Shown here piece by piece: positions 10,411 through 21,758 of a stretch of DNA of 64,000 bases. The stretch covers positions 41,473,876 through 41,537,875 of the forward strand of contig NW_023601433.1 in the NCBI RefSeq assembly GCF_014898055.3. The letters run 5' to 3'. Below the pieces are notes generated by a model that saw nothing but the letters and a program-made list of their open reading frames with translations, ran no database searches and was not told the DNA's origin. Numbering within the stretch: position 1 is the stretch's first letter; the number at the start of each line of letters is the position of its first letter. Source of the stretch: Talpa occidentalis. Its lineage: Eukaryota > Chordata > Mammalia > Eulipotyphla > Talpidae. A program made the translations under genes and the position numbers.

Positions 10411-11659
10411 CTTGGGTGAACTTCTCCGCTCCCCTCTGGCTCCTCCAGGAACCATCTCTGGCTTCTGGGGGAGCTTTCTGCTGGTTTTAGGCAGTCTTTA
10501 CTGAAGAAATGTCCCTGTTCTAAAATGGCGAAGAGGGACGCAATCCCTGCACATCCGTTCTCAGGCACACTCTTCTGCGTGCCTGGTCTGCCCCGGACGT
10601 GGGTGCCCGCTCCCTCTGTGGGCTCAGACTGCTGGTCGGAAGGGGCCTGGCGTGGGCTAACTTCCCAGCTGGCCACTGTCTCCTCCAGAAGCCTTCTGCC
10701 CTTTTCAAGAAGTCTTAAGAAATTTCCCTGTTCTATGGGGTGTTAGTGACTTTTTTTCTGGTCGCTAGGTGGCGCCAGAGATCTCTCCTATTGTCCTTGG
10801 GGGGCTGTTTTTCAACCCCCCCACCCCTGTGGGACAGGGAACAGAGCGAGAATGGTAGGGTAAACCTCAACGGCTTTGGGGTGCTGTGTCTGCCTTGTGC
10901 CCCACCGTCGTGGAGAACCCACGCCCCGAATTTCGTGCCCCGGGTCTCAGTTCAAAGCCCTCAGGTCCAGGACGCGGGCTGTAGCCCAGTTCAGTGGCAC
11001 GGGAATGGCGCCTTTTGCACCCCGCTCCCGTGCCTGGGTGCCTGGTTCCTGCTTACTCAGTGAGGGACTTTCACCCCAGTAAGGGCCTCCGCGCATCTCC
11101 CCGCAAGCCTAGGTCGCAGGCGTGGGGACCTGGGCAGCCGCGATCCCCATCCATGTTTGCTTTTCAAGAGCACCAAGCGCGCCGCTTTTCAGCGCAAGCT
11201 TACCGGTGGCCCGGGGCTGTGTGCGCGTCTCCTCCAGAGTCTCTTTGTTCTTCTCTAATGGTGCCCGGAGCCGTTTGCTCACCGCAGTGGCGTATCCTGC
11301 AGGGTTCTTCACAGCTCCTGTTCACAGGGTGTGGTGGCTGCAATAGTTCCTTTCCACTCACAGTCCCGCTTGCTGCGTAGTTTGTTCTTGCTGGTCGTTT
11401 TGGTTTGTTTTTTTCCTCCTCTCTGCCGGTTGGAGAGTGCCGCCTCTGTGGGTGGGGGAGGGGAGCAGGGTTCTGCGCTTTCCTCCCTTCTGGTCCTCTT
11501 TTATGGCCACTTTCTTCTTCGAGTAGTTTGCTGGAGTCGTCCGTTTATCTTCCGTGTCCCAGTTCTCACTGGGACCTGCCGCTTTTCCTCCCTATTCACT
11601 TTTTTTAATGGGAGATCTTACTCGCAGCGTCTCCTCGCCGCCATGTTGCTCCGCCCCTG
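10411..11659 (-). promoter_or_regulatory. L1 5' UTR with internal promoter
   Basis: GC- and CpG-rich minus-strand leader preceding ORF1. At its extreme 5' end is a motif reading 'aacatggcggcg' on the minus strand, matching the YY1 site that positions L1 transcription starts. No long tandem monomers are evident. Numerous open frames on the plus strand here reflect high GC rather than genes. Confidence 0.85.
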
Positions 11660-12080
11660 TCTTTTCTTATTTTTTGCGAGCTTGGTATTTGTTGTATACC
11701 AGACATTGTGTATTTACCTCGTTGAATAATGGTTATTTTTTTATTTATATAAATCTTCTCAAGCTTCTTAAGTGCAGCTAAGTTACTTGAAAAGCGTGAT
11801 AATTTTGAGTCTTGCTTTTAAGATTTGTTGGGTGGAACTGGAACAGTGTTTGCTAATTCTAAAGCTAATTGTTCTACACTTCTAAAGCTAGACCTGTCTG
11901 TGAGTCTAGCAAATGTTCAGTAATTACAAGGGTCTTTGTCTAGTCTAGTTGGTAGGAATAAGCATTATTACTGATCCTTAGAAGTTCCAGTGATCATCTA
12001 GTTCCAGTGATCTTCTAGTTCCCTGCTAATCTTCCTTTCCCCAGCCTTGGGGTAGTTTCCATCAGAAAGTCTTCTGTTGA
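11660..12080 (-). mobile_element. Ancient L1 5'-end fragment (right half)
   Basis: Contains 'ttgtataccagacattgtg', 'gcagctaagttacttgaaa' and 'tcttgcttttaagatttgtt', a word order that I associate with the 5' region of old mammalian L1s read in antisense. Likely the continuation of the fragment at 3560-4930 beyond the younger L1. Confidence 0.5.
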
Positions 12081-12642
12081 GTAGTCAAGAGAGACATTCT
12101 AAGGATTTCTGAGGCCCATTCAGTGAAGTCTTTCTAGCATTTGAATAACGACCAGCTCCAGTTAGGGAAACTTATTTGTGAAACCTTTCCTAAATGTCTT
12201 ACTGCTATTACAAACTTACCCTAGCCAAAAAAAAAAAAAAGTTCCCAGAGGGGGTCACCACTGACAACAACCATGAGAGCTGGAGAAGGGACAATTTTGT
12301 TTCAGAAACAGATGAAAGCAATCAGATAAGACAGAACCAAGTGCTGGAGGGAACTTTAAAGCCATAAAAAATGACTGAGCATTCAAGTTTGCTACAAAAG
12401 GGTAAGCTCTAAGAAAGTAGAGTAACTTGATCAAAATTACATTTGAAGATGAAACTATTTGAGACAATAAATCCTTGCAGATTATGAATTATTAGGTATA
12501 GAAGATAGAGAGGGTTCAGAAAGGAGAACATTTTCACCTGATCTGATCAGAAAGTGGTTGAGGCCTGAATTATAACAGTAACGTAGAAAGAGGAAAGATC
12601 TGAAAACTATATGGGGAAAAATTTCTAGAACTTAATAACATC
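12081..12642. other. Unassigned intergenic sequence
   Basis: Contains an A-run at about 12226-12240 but no recognisable SINE body beside it. No gene seen. Confidence 0.5.
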
Positions 12643-12658
12643 AAAAGTAATAACTACT

Positions 12659-12953
12659 GGGCCTCCCCGGTGGCGCAGCGGTTGAGCACTGGGTTGCGAG
12701 GCTGCCCGCAGCCTCTGCAGCGCCGGTTCGATCCCCGGCTGCTCCCCGGCCACCAGAGGAGGGTCCCACATGGCGCGCAGACCTCTCCTGCCGCCCACTG
12801 CTCCCCTCAGCAGTGTACTTCGGTCCTTCTGCCTGCTCTGCTCCCCACTCTGGCTCCGGTGAATTCTCTCACCCTCCCGCACTTCTGACTTGTACCCAGT
12901 GCTTGTTTAAATAAATAAATAAATCTTCAAAAAAAAATCTTGTAAAAAAAAAA
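12659..12953 (+). mobile_element. SINE, subfamily B
   Basis: Among the best preserved copies: head 'gggcctccccggtggcgcag', B box 'ggttcgatccccggctgctc', tail (aaat)n then two A-runs split by 'tcttgt'. TSD 'aaaagtaataactact' at 12643-12658 and about 12954-12969 is perfect, so it is probably young. Confidence 0.95.
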
Positions 12954-12969
12954 AAAAGTAATAACTACT

Positions 12970-13624
12970 GCTTATTGATCCATATCTTGTGCTAAGCTGA
13001 CTTATTAATCAACCTGTAGTGAGCAAAGGAGAGAGCCTGCTGCTCCCCAGTGCTAATGAGGACTAGTCAGCACCCTGCAGCTCAGCTTGGCCCAGCTCCT
13101 TGAGGGCGCAGCAAGCCTGTACTGAGCAACAGCTCAAGGCCATTTAAAGCTTTGAAATAGTGTGACCTTTGACACTTGAGAAATGGATTGAGGGGGTGGG
13201 AAGTAGGGGAAGGAGAAAGATAAAAAACTTGTACAGGAGATAGAACAAAGCAGCTGGGACTGTGGTGACCTTCACCTTGGCCTCTTAGAGTGTTCTTTCC
13301 CTTTTTGGAATTTGACAGAGCAATGAGGAACCACCAAAGATGAACTTGTTACTGTTATTGCCCATCAGAGGCTGATATCATAGATTTCTGGTATCATGTG
13401 TGGCTGGAGTGTCATCAGCTCACAAACAGCAGAGGCCATCTTTCTGCAAAACACATATTGGACCTTCTCCTATGCGCCCAGGGTTCTCAGTTCTCCTTGG
13501 AATGTGGCCCTTTCCCATGAACACTCAGGCCTCTCTTGACTGCCCAGAGGACTCCATTGTGGTTTCCCAAGTGAAACTTCAATTATTTCCTATAATCAAA
13601 ATTTACTAGTGCTATTTCTTAATT
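12970..13624. other. Unassigned intergenic sequence
   Basis: Unique-looking. A 69-codon frame at 13400-13609 has no recognisable features. Confidence 0.5.
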
Positions 13625-13638
13625 AAGGATTAAGCTTT

Positions 13639-13920
13639 GGGCCTCCCTGGTGGCGCAGCGGTTGAGCGCTGGGTTGTGAAGCTGCCCGCAGCCTCTGGAG
13701 CACTGGTTCGATAGCCGGCTGTTCCCTGGCCACCGGAGGAGGGTCCCACATGGTGCGCAGACCTCTCCTGCCGCCCGCTGCTCCCCTCAGCAGTGTACTT
13801 CGGTCCTTCTGCCTGCTCTGCTCCCCGCTCTGGCTCTGGTGAATTCTCTCACCCTCCCGCGCTTCTGACTCTACCCAGTGCTTGTATAAATAAATAAATA
13901 AATCTTTAAAAAAAAAAAAA
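13639..13920 (+). mobile_element. SINE, subfamily B
   Basis: Full-length plus copy with TSD 'aaggatTaagctt' / 'aaggatCaagctt' at 13625-13637 and 13921-13933, one mismatch. Confidence 0.94.
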
Positions 13921-14104
13921 AAGGATCAAGCTTATGTGGTTATAATGTGCTGGCATTCTGTAAGAATACAGTGTTTTAAATTAAAAACTTTCACGCCTAA
14001 AATAACTCATCAGCAGTCTTTTTTGGTCCACTATGTGAATAATACATAATCTCATAGTTCAATGATCATTTCATTAAAAAGGCATATTCCTTGATAAAAA
14101 ACTT

Positions 14105-14325
14105 ACATATTCTTTTTCTCTTTTTTTTCAAATTTTTTTTTACATCATTGTTCATTTTTAAACAATATTTACTCCCCCTACTCCCGCCCAGGTGTAGTCC
14201 CCATAGAGTTTCCTTCACCAATGCACCTGTGCACCATCACCTCAGTGCCCTGGGCTCCTTCCTCCATCCCTCTGATCCCTCTCCCTCCTTCTCTTCTGCA
14301 GGATGTCTCTGACTTATAAAAAGAC
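14105..14325 (-). mobile_element. L1 3' UTR fragment, severely 5'-truncated
   Basis: Minus-strand L1 tail: T-rich end, 'atcattgttcatttttaaac', 'ggtgtagtccccatagagtt', C-rich block and 'gcaggatgtctctgacttat'. The same block occurs at 23760-24420 and 57960-58110, which identifies it as one L1 3' UTR type. Confidence 0.8.
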
Positions 14326-15024
14326 AGCGTGAAATACAAATACACAGCTGGGCAATGGGTTATCAAATGATTTATACAGAGAGTAAGTATGCCAAAAGTT
14401 TAGAGGAGACAGAAATGTGAGAGCTAGAGATCCTTTCAAGTTGTAAAGTTCACAAAATAACACGAGCTTACAATATTGTTGGTTGGGATGCTTGGATGGA
14501 AGCTGGGATAAGCGGAAATGGGAACAGACAATAGGGATAATCATAGAGTGAAAAATCAAACAATAATGAGAGAACACTCGGTTACAGTAAAGATTCTTTT
14601 GGAATATAAGTTTGGAAAGAGGTGAAGAGCCCAACTGCAGAAGACTTTAAATGCCATCCAGAGATTTGTCTGTGCTATTAAAGGCAGTAAATATTGTACA
14701 TTACATGATGAAAGTTTTATGACAAATTTTTAGAGTTTCAGTATTTGCAATATGAATTTTTTATAATAGATATTGAGGTTGGAAATAAAGGGCTAGAAAA
14801 ATCTGTTTCATCTTGTTCCTTTTGGAAAGCACATTTGCTTTCAGCATTATTTTTTCAATCATAATAAAACCTACTTCTGGGAAGTAAACTTTTTTTTTTT
14901 GGTAGAGTATATGCTTCAGTAATACAAAAGTAACCCAAATCTAGAGTGAAATATTGTTCACGGGAAGGAAAGGATTCTGAAAAGAGAATAGCATCTTGAT
15001 ATGATATTTAACTTAAAAATCAAA
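14326..15024. other. Unassigned intergenic sequence
   Basis: AT-rich; a 106-codon minus frame at 14314-14634 has no recognisable motif. Confidence 0.5.
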
Positions 15025-15035
15025 TGGACCAACTT

Positions 15036-15305
15036 TTTTTTAAACATTTATTTATTTATGCATACAAGAACTGGGGTGTAGACCAGAGGTGTGGGGAGTG
15101 AGAGGTTTCACCAGAGACAGTGGGGAGCAGAACAGGCAGATGCACCATAATACACTGCTGGGGGGAGCAGCAGGTGAGAATGGAGAGGTCTGCTGAGCCA
15201 TGTATGTGGGTTGCTCCTTGGCCACCAGGGGATTGAACTCCTGCTACAGTGTCTGGCAATGGCTTGATAGCACTGTCTTCAACCCCTGCATCACCAGGGA
15301 GGCCC
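15036..15305 (-). mobile_element. SINE, subfamily A
   Basis: Full-length minus copy; TSD 'tggaccaac(t/a)ttttt' from 15025 and at 15306-15320. Confidence 0.93.
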
Positions 15306-15320
15306 TGGACCAACATTTTT

Positions 15321-15671
15321 TATGGCAGGAACTCCATAACTCTTTGATTATGCTTTTTTATTTTCCATCAGAGTCAATTATTAAATGTTTTCCTGCAGTA
15401 GCCTGTGTCTGAGCAGGCCTCTTATGAATTAGTAAACCAAAATAATCTTAGTCCAAATGTATCAATTTGGGGTTTGAAAAATATTGCCACTGTGTCTATG
15501 TAGAATTTGGCATTACACACAAACCTGGATGTTATCAGCTCCAACAACATGAACCCAGTGAACAGTTAAATGGATCATTTTTTCAGCAAATGTTAGGCAT
15601 CATGAATCTGGCACTCTTTTTTTTTCAATCTTGATTTGTTAATTTGATAAAATGCTTAAAATATTATCTAA
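15321..15671. other. Unassigned intergenic sequence
   Basis: Nothing recognised. Confidence 0.5.
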
Positions 15672-15685
15672 AAAATTTACCCATA

Positions 15686-15973
15686 GGGCCTCTCCAGTGG
15701 TGCAGTGGTTGAGTGCTGGGTTGTGAAGCTGCCCGCAGCCTTTGCAGCACCGGTTCAATCCCAGGCTGCTCCCCGGCCACTGGAGGAGGGTCCCGCATGG
15801 CGCGCAGACCTCTCCTGCTGCCTGCTGCTCCCCTCAGCAGTGTACTTCGGTCCTTCTGCCTGCTCTGCTCCCCGCTCTGGCTCTGGTGAATTCTCTCACC
15901 CTCCCACGCCTCTGACTGTACCCAGTGCTTGTATAAATAAATAAATAAATAAAAATAAATAAATAAATAAATA
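15686..15973 (+). mobile_element. SINE, subfamily B, expanded tail
   Basis: Full-length plus copy whose tail has grown into about 11 taaa-type units (15931-15975). TSD 'aaatttacccatag' (15672-15685) and 'aaagttatccatag' (15974-15987), diverged. Confidence 0.93.
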
Positions 15974-17002
15974 AAAGTTATCCATAGTTCCTACTTCTAG
16001 CCAAGAAGGAATAATAGGGTATTGATTTGTTGTCCAGCCTAAAATAACTAATAAAAAACAGGACATATGAAACAATGGTTTTCAAGACACCTTACATCAA
16101 GCAAAGAAGATCCTTGATAGACAAAAGATGATGGATGAGCTCCAGTTTACTGGCTTGATGGATGGAGGAGGAACTGAGGCAAAATTTAGAAAACTTCCTG
16201 CATTGAAGAAATGGGGCTAAGATTTTAGGGACTCCTAGGCAGCTTATATTCACAGATTGGAGTACCAGGAAAGAGAGGGCTCACAGAGAGACAGTCTGGA
16301 GATTGTTAGTGGGTCCCCTTAGTACTCAGTTGAGTACTAACCAGCATATGTGTGTGAAAAATTCACACAAGGCCCGAAAAGAACTATCAGGAAAATTAGC
16401 GCAAACAGTGCCTGGTGTCCACAGAGGCTTAAGAATAGTGTCTGTTCCCACCATCCACACTGGAAGAACTCATAATTCACAGGGTATTTGGTGGCATGCT
16501 TAGAAGGCCTTATTTCAGTAGTGAGGGATAATTCATCCCTGCCAGAGAACTGTTCCAGATCTGCTGAACAAATCTTAAAAATTAGGACTGTAAGTCTGTT
16601 TCCAAGAACAAGATATGAGAAGATTTATTTGAATACAAAAAACACCCAATACCTAAGAAGGCAAAGTCACTATGCCTAGCATCTAATCAGATTGCCAGGC
16701 ATTTAAAGAGGCAGTAACATATAATCCATTATGAGAGAATAATCAATCATAATGATTGATTACTTACACAAATGTTAAAATTACATCCTTTATATTTAGA
16801 ATTGCATTAAATTATATTCTATATGTTCAAGAAATTTAAGTAGAAACTTAATGGAAGATAGATTTTAAAAAACTTCATCAAAATTCTAGAGAAGAAAATA
16901 TTAATGTTTAAGAATGTCTAATATGAAAAGATTAATATCTCCTTTGGGAACAAAGGCAGGTGACAAGCTGTTGAAGAAAAGATTAGTGCATTTGAAACCT
17001 TT

Positions 17003-17274
17003 TTTATTTTTTAAGATTTTATTTATTTATGCATACAAGAACTGGGATATAGGCCAGAGATGCAGAGGGTGAGAGGATTCACCAGAGACAGAGTGAGGAA
17101 CAGAACAGGTGGATCTACTGAAATACACTGCTGAGGGGAGTAATGGGGAGACAGGAGATCTCGGTCAGCTGTGCCATGTGGTTCAGCTCCCTGGCTGGGG
17201 ACTGAACTCATGCCACAGTGGCTGGCAATAACTTGATTGTGCTGAGACTTAATCCTGCACCATCAGGGAGGCCC
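17003..17274 (-). mobile_element. SINE, subfamily A
   Basis: Full-length minus copy, diverged. TSD candidate 'tgaaaccttttt' before and 'tgaaagcttatt' after, imperfect. Its head faces the head of the next SINE. Confidence 0.9.
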
Positions 17275-17301
17275 TGAAAGCTTATTAATAAACACTGAAC
17301 A

Positions 17302-17570
17302 GGGCCTCCCTGGTGGCACAAGGGGTTAAGCACAGCACTGTGAAGCTATCCACAGCCTCTGCAGCATGAGTTCTATCCTGACTGGCCAGGGAACTGACCC
17401 ACATGGTGCAGCAGACCTCTCCTGTTTTGTCTGCTGCTCCCCTCACCAGCATACTTCAGTCAGTCTGCCTGTTCTGTTCCCCACTCTGTCTCTGGTGAAT
17501 CCTCTCACTCCCCACACCTATGGCCTCTTCCCCAGTTCTTGTATGCATAAATAAATAAATCTTTAAAAAA
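17302..17570 (+). mobile_element. SINE, subfamily A
   Basis: Full-length plus copy with perfect TSD 'aataaacactgaa' at 17287-17299 and 17571-17583. Begins 27 bp from the head of the preceding minus copy. Confidence 0.94.
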
Positions 17571-17925
17571 AATAAACACTGAATAAAACAACATAATGTG
17601 AGAAGGAGTAATAGTAATAAGGAATGGAAAAAGCATTAGAAAACTGGCATAACTATAATCAGCAAGATAATAGAGTTTCCCAAGGCAGAGTCGGGAAGGG
17701 GGCAGATAGAAAAATATTCAGTGAAATAATAGTCAAAAAGTTTCTAAACTTGATGAAAGTTATATACCTACAAGTCTGAGAAGCTTAATTAACTCCAAGT
17801 ACAAGATTCATGTAGAAAACTACACCAACACACCATAATCAAATTGCTTCAAACATGCAGTAAAGAGAAAACCTTTTGCATTTGTCAAAAACAAGAAAAA
17901 GATATAATACCAAGGGGGGATTCTA

Positions 17926-18369
17926 AATTAAACTATGGATTTCAGTTAATAACAATACATCAATATTGGTTCATCATGTGCAATAAAAGCACCACCCAAA
18001 TGGAAAATATTTGTAACAGGAGTAACCGTGTAGGGGGTGCTGGTAAAAGGAAGGGGTTTGTGACAACTCTGTACTTTTTGCTCCTTACTTGACAGGTCAA
18101 TTAATAAAAGTTTTTTCTCTGCTATAAAGACCATTGTCAGAGTTCAGCTGTCTGTTTACAAAGGGTAAAGAGCCTGCATTAGCTTTGGTTACTCTTTCTT
18201 TGCTGATTAGTCAAGTGAACTTCCCAAATCTGGAAGAATCTGAAAACCAGGTGCAGGGGTATGAGGAGGTGCTGCAGGTGCTGAGGAAGCTTTGCATATC
18301 AGCAAAAACAAATCCTGTTTTTGTAAGATGTCAGCACAACAAAACTCTGCATACTGATGCTTTAAGAGC
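17926..18369. other. Unassigned intergenic sequence
   Basis: Contains 'caattaataaaagttttttc', AATAAA-like, but no exon or repeat can be supported. Confidence 0.45.
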
Positions 18370-18373
18370 ATTT

Positions 18374-18993
18374 TGTTGTGGGCAGAATGAGGGGTAACCC
18401 GAGGCCCCCAAACTTCTACACCCTAAATGGGTCCTGCCATCTACCACATAAAGGCAAAACAAAACGCACTCTTACTGTGTAAGACCTTCAGTTGAGAACT
18501 TTAATAGTATTACTGTAAAAAGAGAAGAGAAAGGATGGTTTCCCAATGAAATACCCAGTTAACCATCCCCTTGTGAGTACATACCTAGCCATCTGGGTTG
18601 GCTCAAAGTGTGGCCACTGAGGTCTCATTGAAAACATGCCACAAGTCTAAGGCACCTTCTGGTGGGAAACCATAGGGAAGGAGCAGAAGGGGCCAGGCAA
18701 ATTTGGAAGGAAAGAAGCAAAATTAAAGTACAAATCAAGGAAATAGTTGCCATTGTTAGCCTCCCCATGGGTCTCTCACCCACATCTATTCCAAGTATCT
18801 CCTTCTATGTCCCCCAAGTCCCTTGTGCAAGTCCAAGGTGGAGAAGCAAGCGTGGCTTCTTATATTTCGTTGCTCCAGGTGCCTCCAAGTCTCTCTCCCA
18901 AGGCCTCTTCAGCTTCCTCTCAAAGCTCAGCTCACCCTTCATTAAGGTGGGGCAGGGCCATGTAAACTCCCCTTTTCATTTTACATTGTTACA
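18374..18993 (-). mobile_element. Solo LTR, family 'LTR-A', copy 1
   Basis: About 620 bp bounded by TG...CA-type ends (plus-strand 'tgttgtgg' at 18374 and 'gttaca' ending 18993). It aligns by eye along its length with 21759-22344 and, reversed, with 25910-26510: shared blocks include 'ctaaatgggt(c/t)ctgccatc', 'ccacaagtctaaggcacctt' and 'cctccccatgggtctc'. Flanking 4-mers 'attt'/'gttt' are an imperfect TSD. A 4-bp TSD and TGT...ACA ends fit class I (gamma-like) endogenous retroviruses. The most diverged of the three. No viral genes adjoin it. Confidence 0.85.
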
Positions 18994-19295
18994 GTTTCAT
19001 TGGACTTGCTTAATGAAGGAGGGAACAATCTTACGTGAGGTCAAGGAGAGAATAAGTGGGAAGTTTAAGACTAAGTACTAATGTTTCACTGGATGTGTTA
19101 GCAACATGTCTAAAAAGAGACATTAGGAAAGACTAAGAGAGTCTAATACAGTTAAATATTTTTAATTCTAACAATGACCTGAGCATATTTTAACTTCTAA
19201 TTTAAGCAGTAGAAAGGTAACAAACTGAAAAATGAGAGTGACTGTGCTTTGCAAACTATGAAAGTTGACAACAATAGTTTAATAAGGTAATAACA

Positions 19296-19566
19296 GGGCC
19301 TCCCCTGGTGGTGCAGCGCTTGAGCACTGGGCTGTGAAGCTACCTGCAGCCTCTGCAGCACCAGTTCGATCCCCGGCCTCCGGGAAGGGTCCCACATGGC
19401 GTGACACCTCTCCTGTCTTGCCTGCTGTTTCCCTCAGCCGTGTATTTCGTCAGTCTGCCTGTTCTGCTCCCTGCTCTGGCTTTGGGGAATTCTCTCACCC
19501 TCCCGTGCTTCTGACTGTACCCAGTGCTTGTATAAATAAATAAACAAATCTTTTTTTTTTTTAAAA
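19296..19566 (+). mobile_element. SINE, subfamily B
   Basis: Full-length plus copy with a short B-box region and altered tail '(aaat)n aacaaatc'. TSD 'aaggtaataa' at 19284 and 19567. Confidence 0.92.
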
Positions 19567-19578
19567 AAGGTAATAATA

Positions 19579-20105
19579 ATAACAGCTATATACCTAGCAG
19601 TCCTTATAGATCATCTAGTTCGCTAAATGTAATTCACTAAATGTAAACCATATTGAACAATTCTACAAGATATTATTTATTTTTTTCAATTTTGTTTTAA
19701 AGATTTGTTTATGCATACAAGAGCTGGGATGCAGGCTAGAGGTGTGTGATGGGGGGGGGGGTAATAGGAATCACCAGTGACAGAGTGGGGAGCAGAACAG
19801 GCAGATATACTGAAATACACTGCTGAGGGGAACAGCAGATGAGACTGGAGAGGTCTGCTGCATCATGTGGGTTAGCTCCCTGGTTGGGATTCAAACTCAT
19901 GCCACAGTGGCTGGCTATAGCTTGATAGAGCTGACTTAACCCTTTGCACCACCAGGGAGGCCCCTAAAACATATTATAATTTTATGGATGAGGAAAATAA
20001 GGCTTAGAGAGGTTAACTGATTTCCTAAGGTCACAGCTAAAAAGTGAAGATGCTGGGATTTGGACCCAAGCATATCTGATCTTCTAAATTCTAGTCATTT
20101 CTCTC
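19579..20105 (+). mobile_element. MIR, split by a SINE
   Basis: Ancient MIR core after the nested SINE: 'tatggatgaggaaaataagg', 'gagaggttaactgatttcct', 'aaggtcacagctaaaaagtg' and 'gctgggatttggacccaagc' follow MIR consensus order. The left arm lies before 19690. Confidence 0.85.
19692..19965 (-). mobile_element. SINE, subfamily A
   Basis: Minus copy nested in the MIR, with a G-run (about 19750-19761) in the body. Flanks 'aagatattattta' and 'aacatattataat' are a possible diverged TSD. Confidence 0.9.
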
Positions 20106-21169
20106 ATTTGACATTTTCTCCTAAAAAAAAATCTGAGTTTCTTGTGGCACTTTAATGTATGTAAGTCATGTTGCACAATCCAGGATTTGTTTCCAGTTTG
20201 GATACTGCAAAACCCACTTGGCAATTGAGGTCAGTACATTATAGGAATTAATTGTACAGTATCCAGGCTTCTAAGTACCTAAACAAATGAGAGTTAGTCT
20301 TCAAAGGAGAAAAGATAACAGACTTATAAAACAAGATTACCAATGAAAAAGTTGGAGTCTTAGACTATTAAACCCTCACAATGCAGAGGGCAGAAGAAGA
20401 TAAAACATCTTTAATTGCAAGAGAATGAATGAGCTCCAAAGGAAAGAGTCCATCATTTTGCTAAGCAACACTAAAAGCTGATTATCTGGTACCTGCTTAC
20501 TGGGTGATGGATAGAAAAACTTAGTGATGAGAAGATACCACCTCATTGAACAGGCACTTAAAGTGTTATTACACATTTAAGTAACCTTACCAAACAAGAG
20601 TCCCATTTTACACCACACTTAGTCTAATTTCTTAGCCCTTCATCTCTGTGTCAGTGTCTCATGCAGAGTGAGTGCTACAGTGCAGTGAGAATGGTTTTTC
20701 CCAAAGACCTAACATAGCTGTGTGCAGATACAGATGAAATAGATCAAGAGATGGAAACTGACCCAGGTCACGTTATTCAATTTAGAAAAGCTGAAATAGA
20801 TCCCCAATCTGTGGGACGTGGGAGGGGACAAGCCTGGGCTCTGAAGTTAGAGTGCCTGCTTTCTGGGCTCAACTATAACATTTAATAACCAAGTCACAGG
20901 GCCAGCACAGTGGATCAGTCTACTTCGCAGATATTGTGAAGAATTCTGAGACAATCCACATAAAGGACTGGCCCCAGGCCCACATCTGTTCTCTGTAAGT
21001 TCCCTATGTTTGGTGACATTATTACTGACCACCTTCTCTGTGCATTTCTACCACAGGCGCCAGCTATCTCTTTCATTAGTGGGTTGAAGGGTATCAGAAC
21101 ATGTCACCCAAAATATGCCTCATTGGCATTTGGATTACTTTGAGCTAATGGCTATCTTTAACCAGCATT
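20106..21169. other. Unassigned intergenic sequence
   Basis: About 1 kb of unique-looking sequence. Short frames only, no recognised repeat or motif. Confidence 0.5.
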
Positions 21170-21186
21170 TGCAGGAACAGTTTTTT

Positions 21187-21436
21187 GGGTTTTTTTAAAG
21201 ATTTATTTATTTATACAAGAATCGGGGTACAGGCCAGATGCGCGGGAGAGTGAGAGGATTCAGATGCGCGGGAGAGTGAGAGGATTCACCGGAGACAGAG
21301 CAGGGAACAGAACAGGAAATACACTGCTGAGGGGAGCAGCGGGTGGCAGGAGAGGCCTGCTGTGCCATGTGGGACGCCTTGCCAGCGGGCTGGGATCGAA
21401 CTAGAGCTGCAGAGGCTATGCCACCAGGGGAGGCCC
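21187..21436 (-). mobile_element. SINE, subfamily B, with internal tandem duplication
   Basis: Minus copy with TSD 'tgcaggaacagtt' (from 21170) and 'tgcaggaagagtt' (from 21437). A 26-bp unit is perfectly duplicated at 21235-21260 and 21261-21286, and part of the tRNA-like head is deleted near 21415-21425. Confidence 0.93.
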
Positions 21437-21453
21437 TGCAGGAAGAGTTCTTT

Positions 21454-21754
21454 ACCTGTCTCTGACTAAAAATGGAGTATAATTTTCCTTTTTTTGAAAA
21501 GGAAATTTACATTTATAAAGGAAAAAGTCCATTTGTAAATGTGACTGAGTACCAGGAAAAGTTACCCCTGGAGACAACTCCTTATCACCTGAGCCTCTTA
21601 TCTACAAAATAAGACAACCTTTATTTATCCTACCTTTCCTCCCCTCACCATCTGCTAAATTGTTCTCCCCTCCCCAGGAGCCCCAAACCTCCTTTCCTAG
21701 CTTAGACTAAGATGATATATGAGCCTAGATCATTTAGCCACCTCCTCCAGTCTC
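21454..21754. other. Unassigned intergenic sequence
   Basis: Nothing recognised. Confidence 0.5.
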
Positions 21755-21758
21755 ATTT

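Larger units (their letters stand above)
5311..11659 (-). mobile_element. Near full-length LINE-1, inactivated
   Basis: A complete L1 layout on the minus strand: 5' end at about 11659 with an 'aacatggcggcg' YY1-type motif at about 11636-11650, a GC-rich 5' UTR of about 1.2 kb, ORF1 (10410 to 9363), a short inter-ORF spacer, ORF2 (9292 to 5469), and a 3' UTR ending in a poly(A) at 5334-5311. It is about 6.35 kb, the normal length for a mammalian L1. One lesion breaks ORF1 and five break ORF2, so it cannot make functional proteins, yet within each open segment the protein is well preserved, indicating a fairly young death. Flanks share only a weak TSD candidate (about 'tgtctt' plus T-rich sequence at 4930 and 11659). 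Confidence 0.95.
16010..17925 (+). mobile_element. Ancient L1M/HAL1-like 5' region and ORF1
   Basis: Plus-strand diverged L1. 'tctatatgttcaagaaattt', 'gaagaaaagattagtgcatt' (just before the nested SINEs) and, after them, 'aaaaagtttctaaacttgat' and 'caccataatcaaattgcttc' follow the order of old L1/HAL1 ORF1. No open frame is left. Two head-to-head SINEs are nested at 17003-17570. Confidence 0.65.

Noticed and set aside
10520..11780. Many overlapping open frames of 60-132 codons on both strands
   Set aside because: They lie in the GC-rich 5' UTR of the L1 and reflect composition, not genes.
12659..12735. tRNA-like A and B boxes
   Set aside because: They belong to the SINE head. The sequence does not fold into a full cloverleaf with an anticodon arm and is followed by a SINE body, so it is not a tRNA gene.
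16740..16762. Short palindrome 'aatcaatcat a atgattgatt'
   Set aside because: Ten-base arms in AT-rich DNA within an old L1 are expected by chance and have no U-run or other context.
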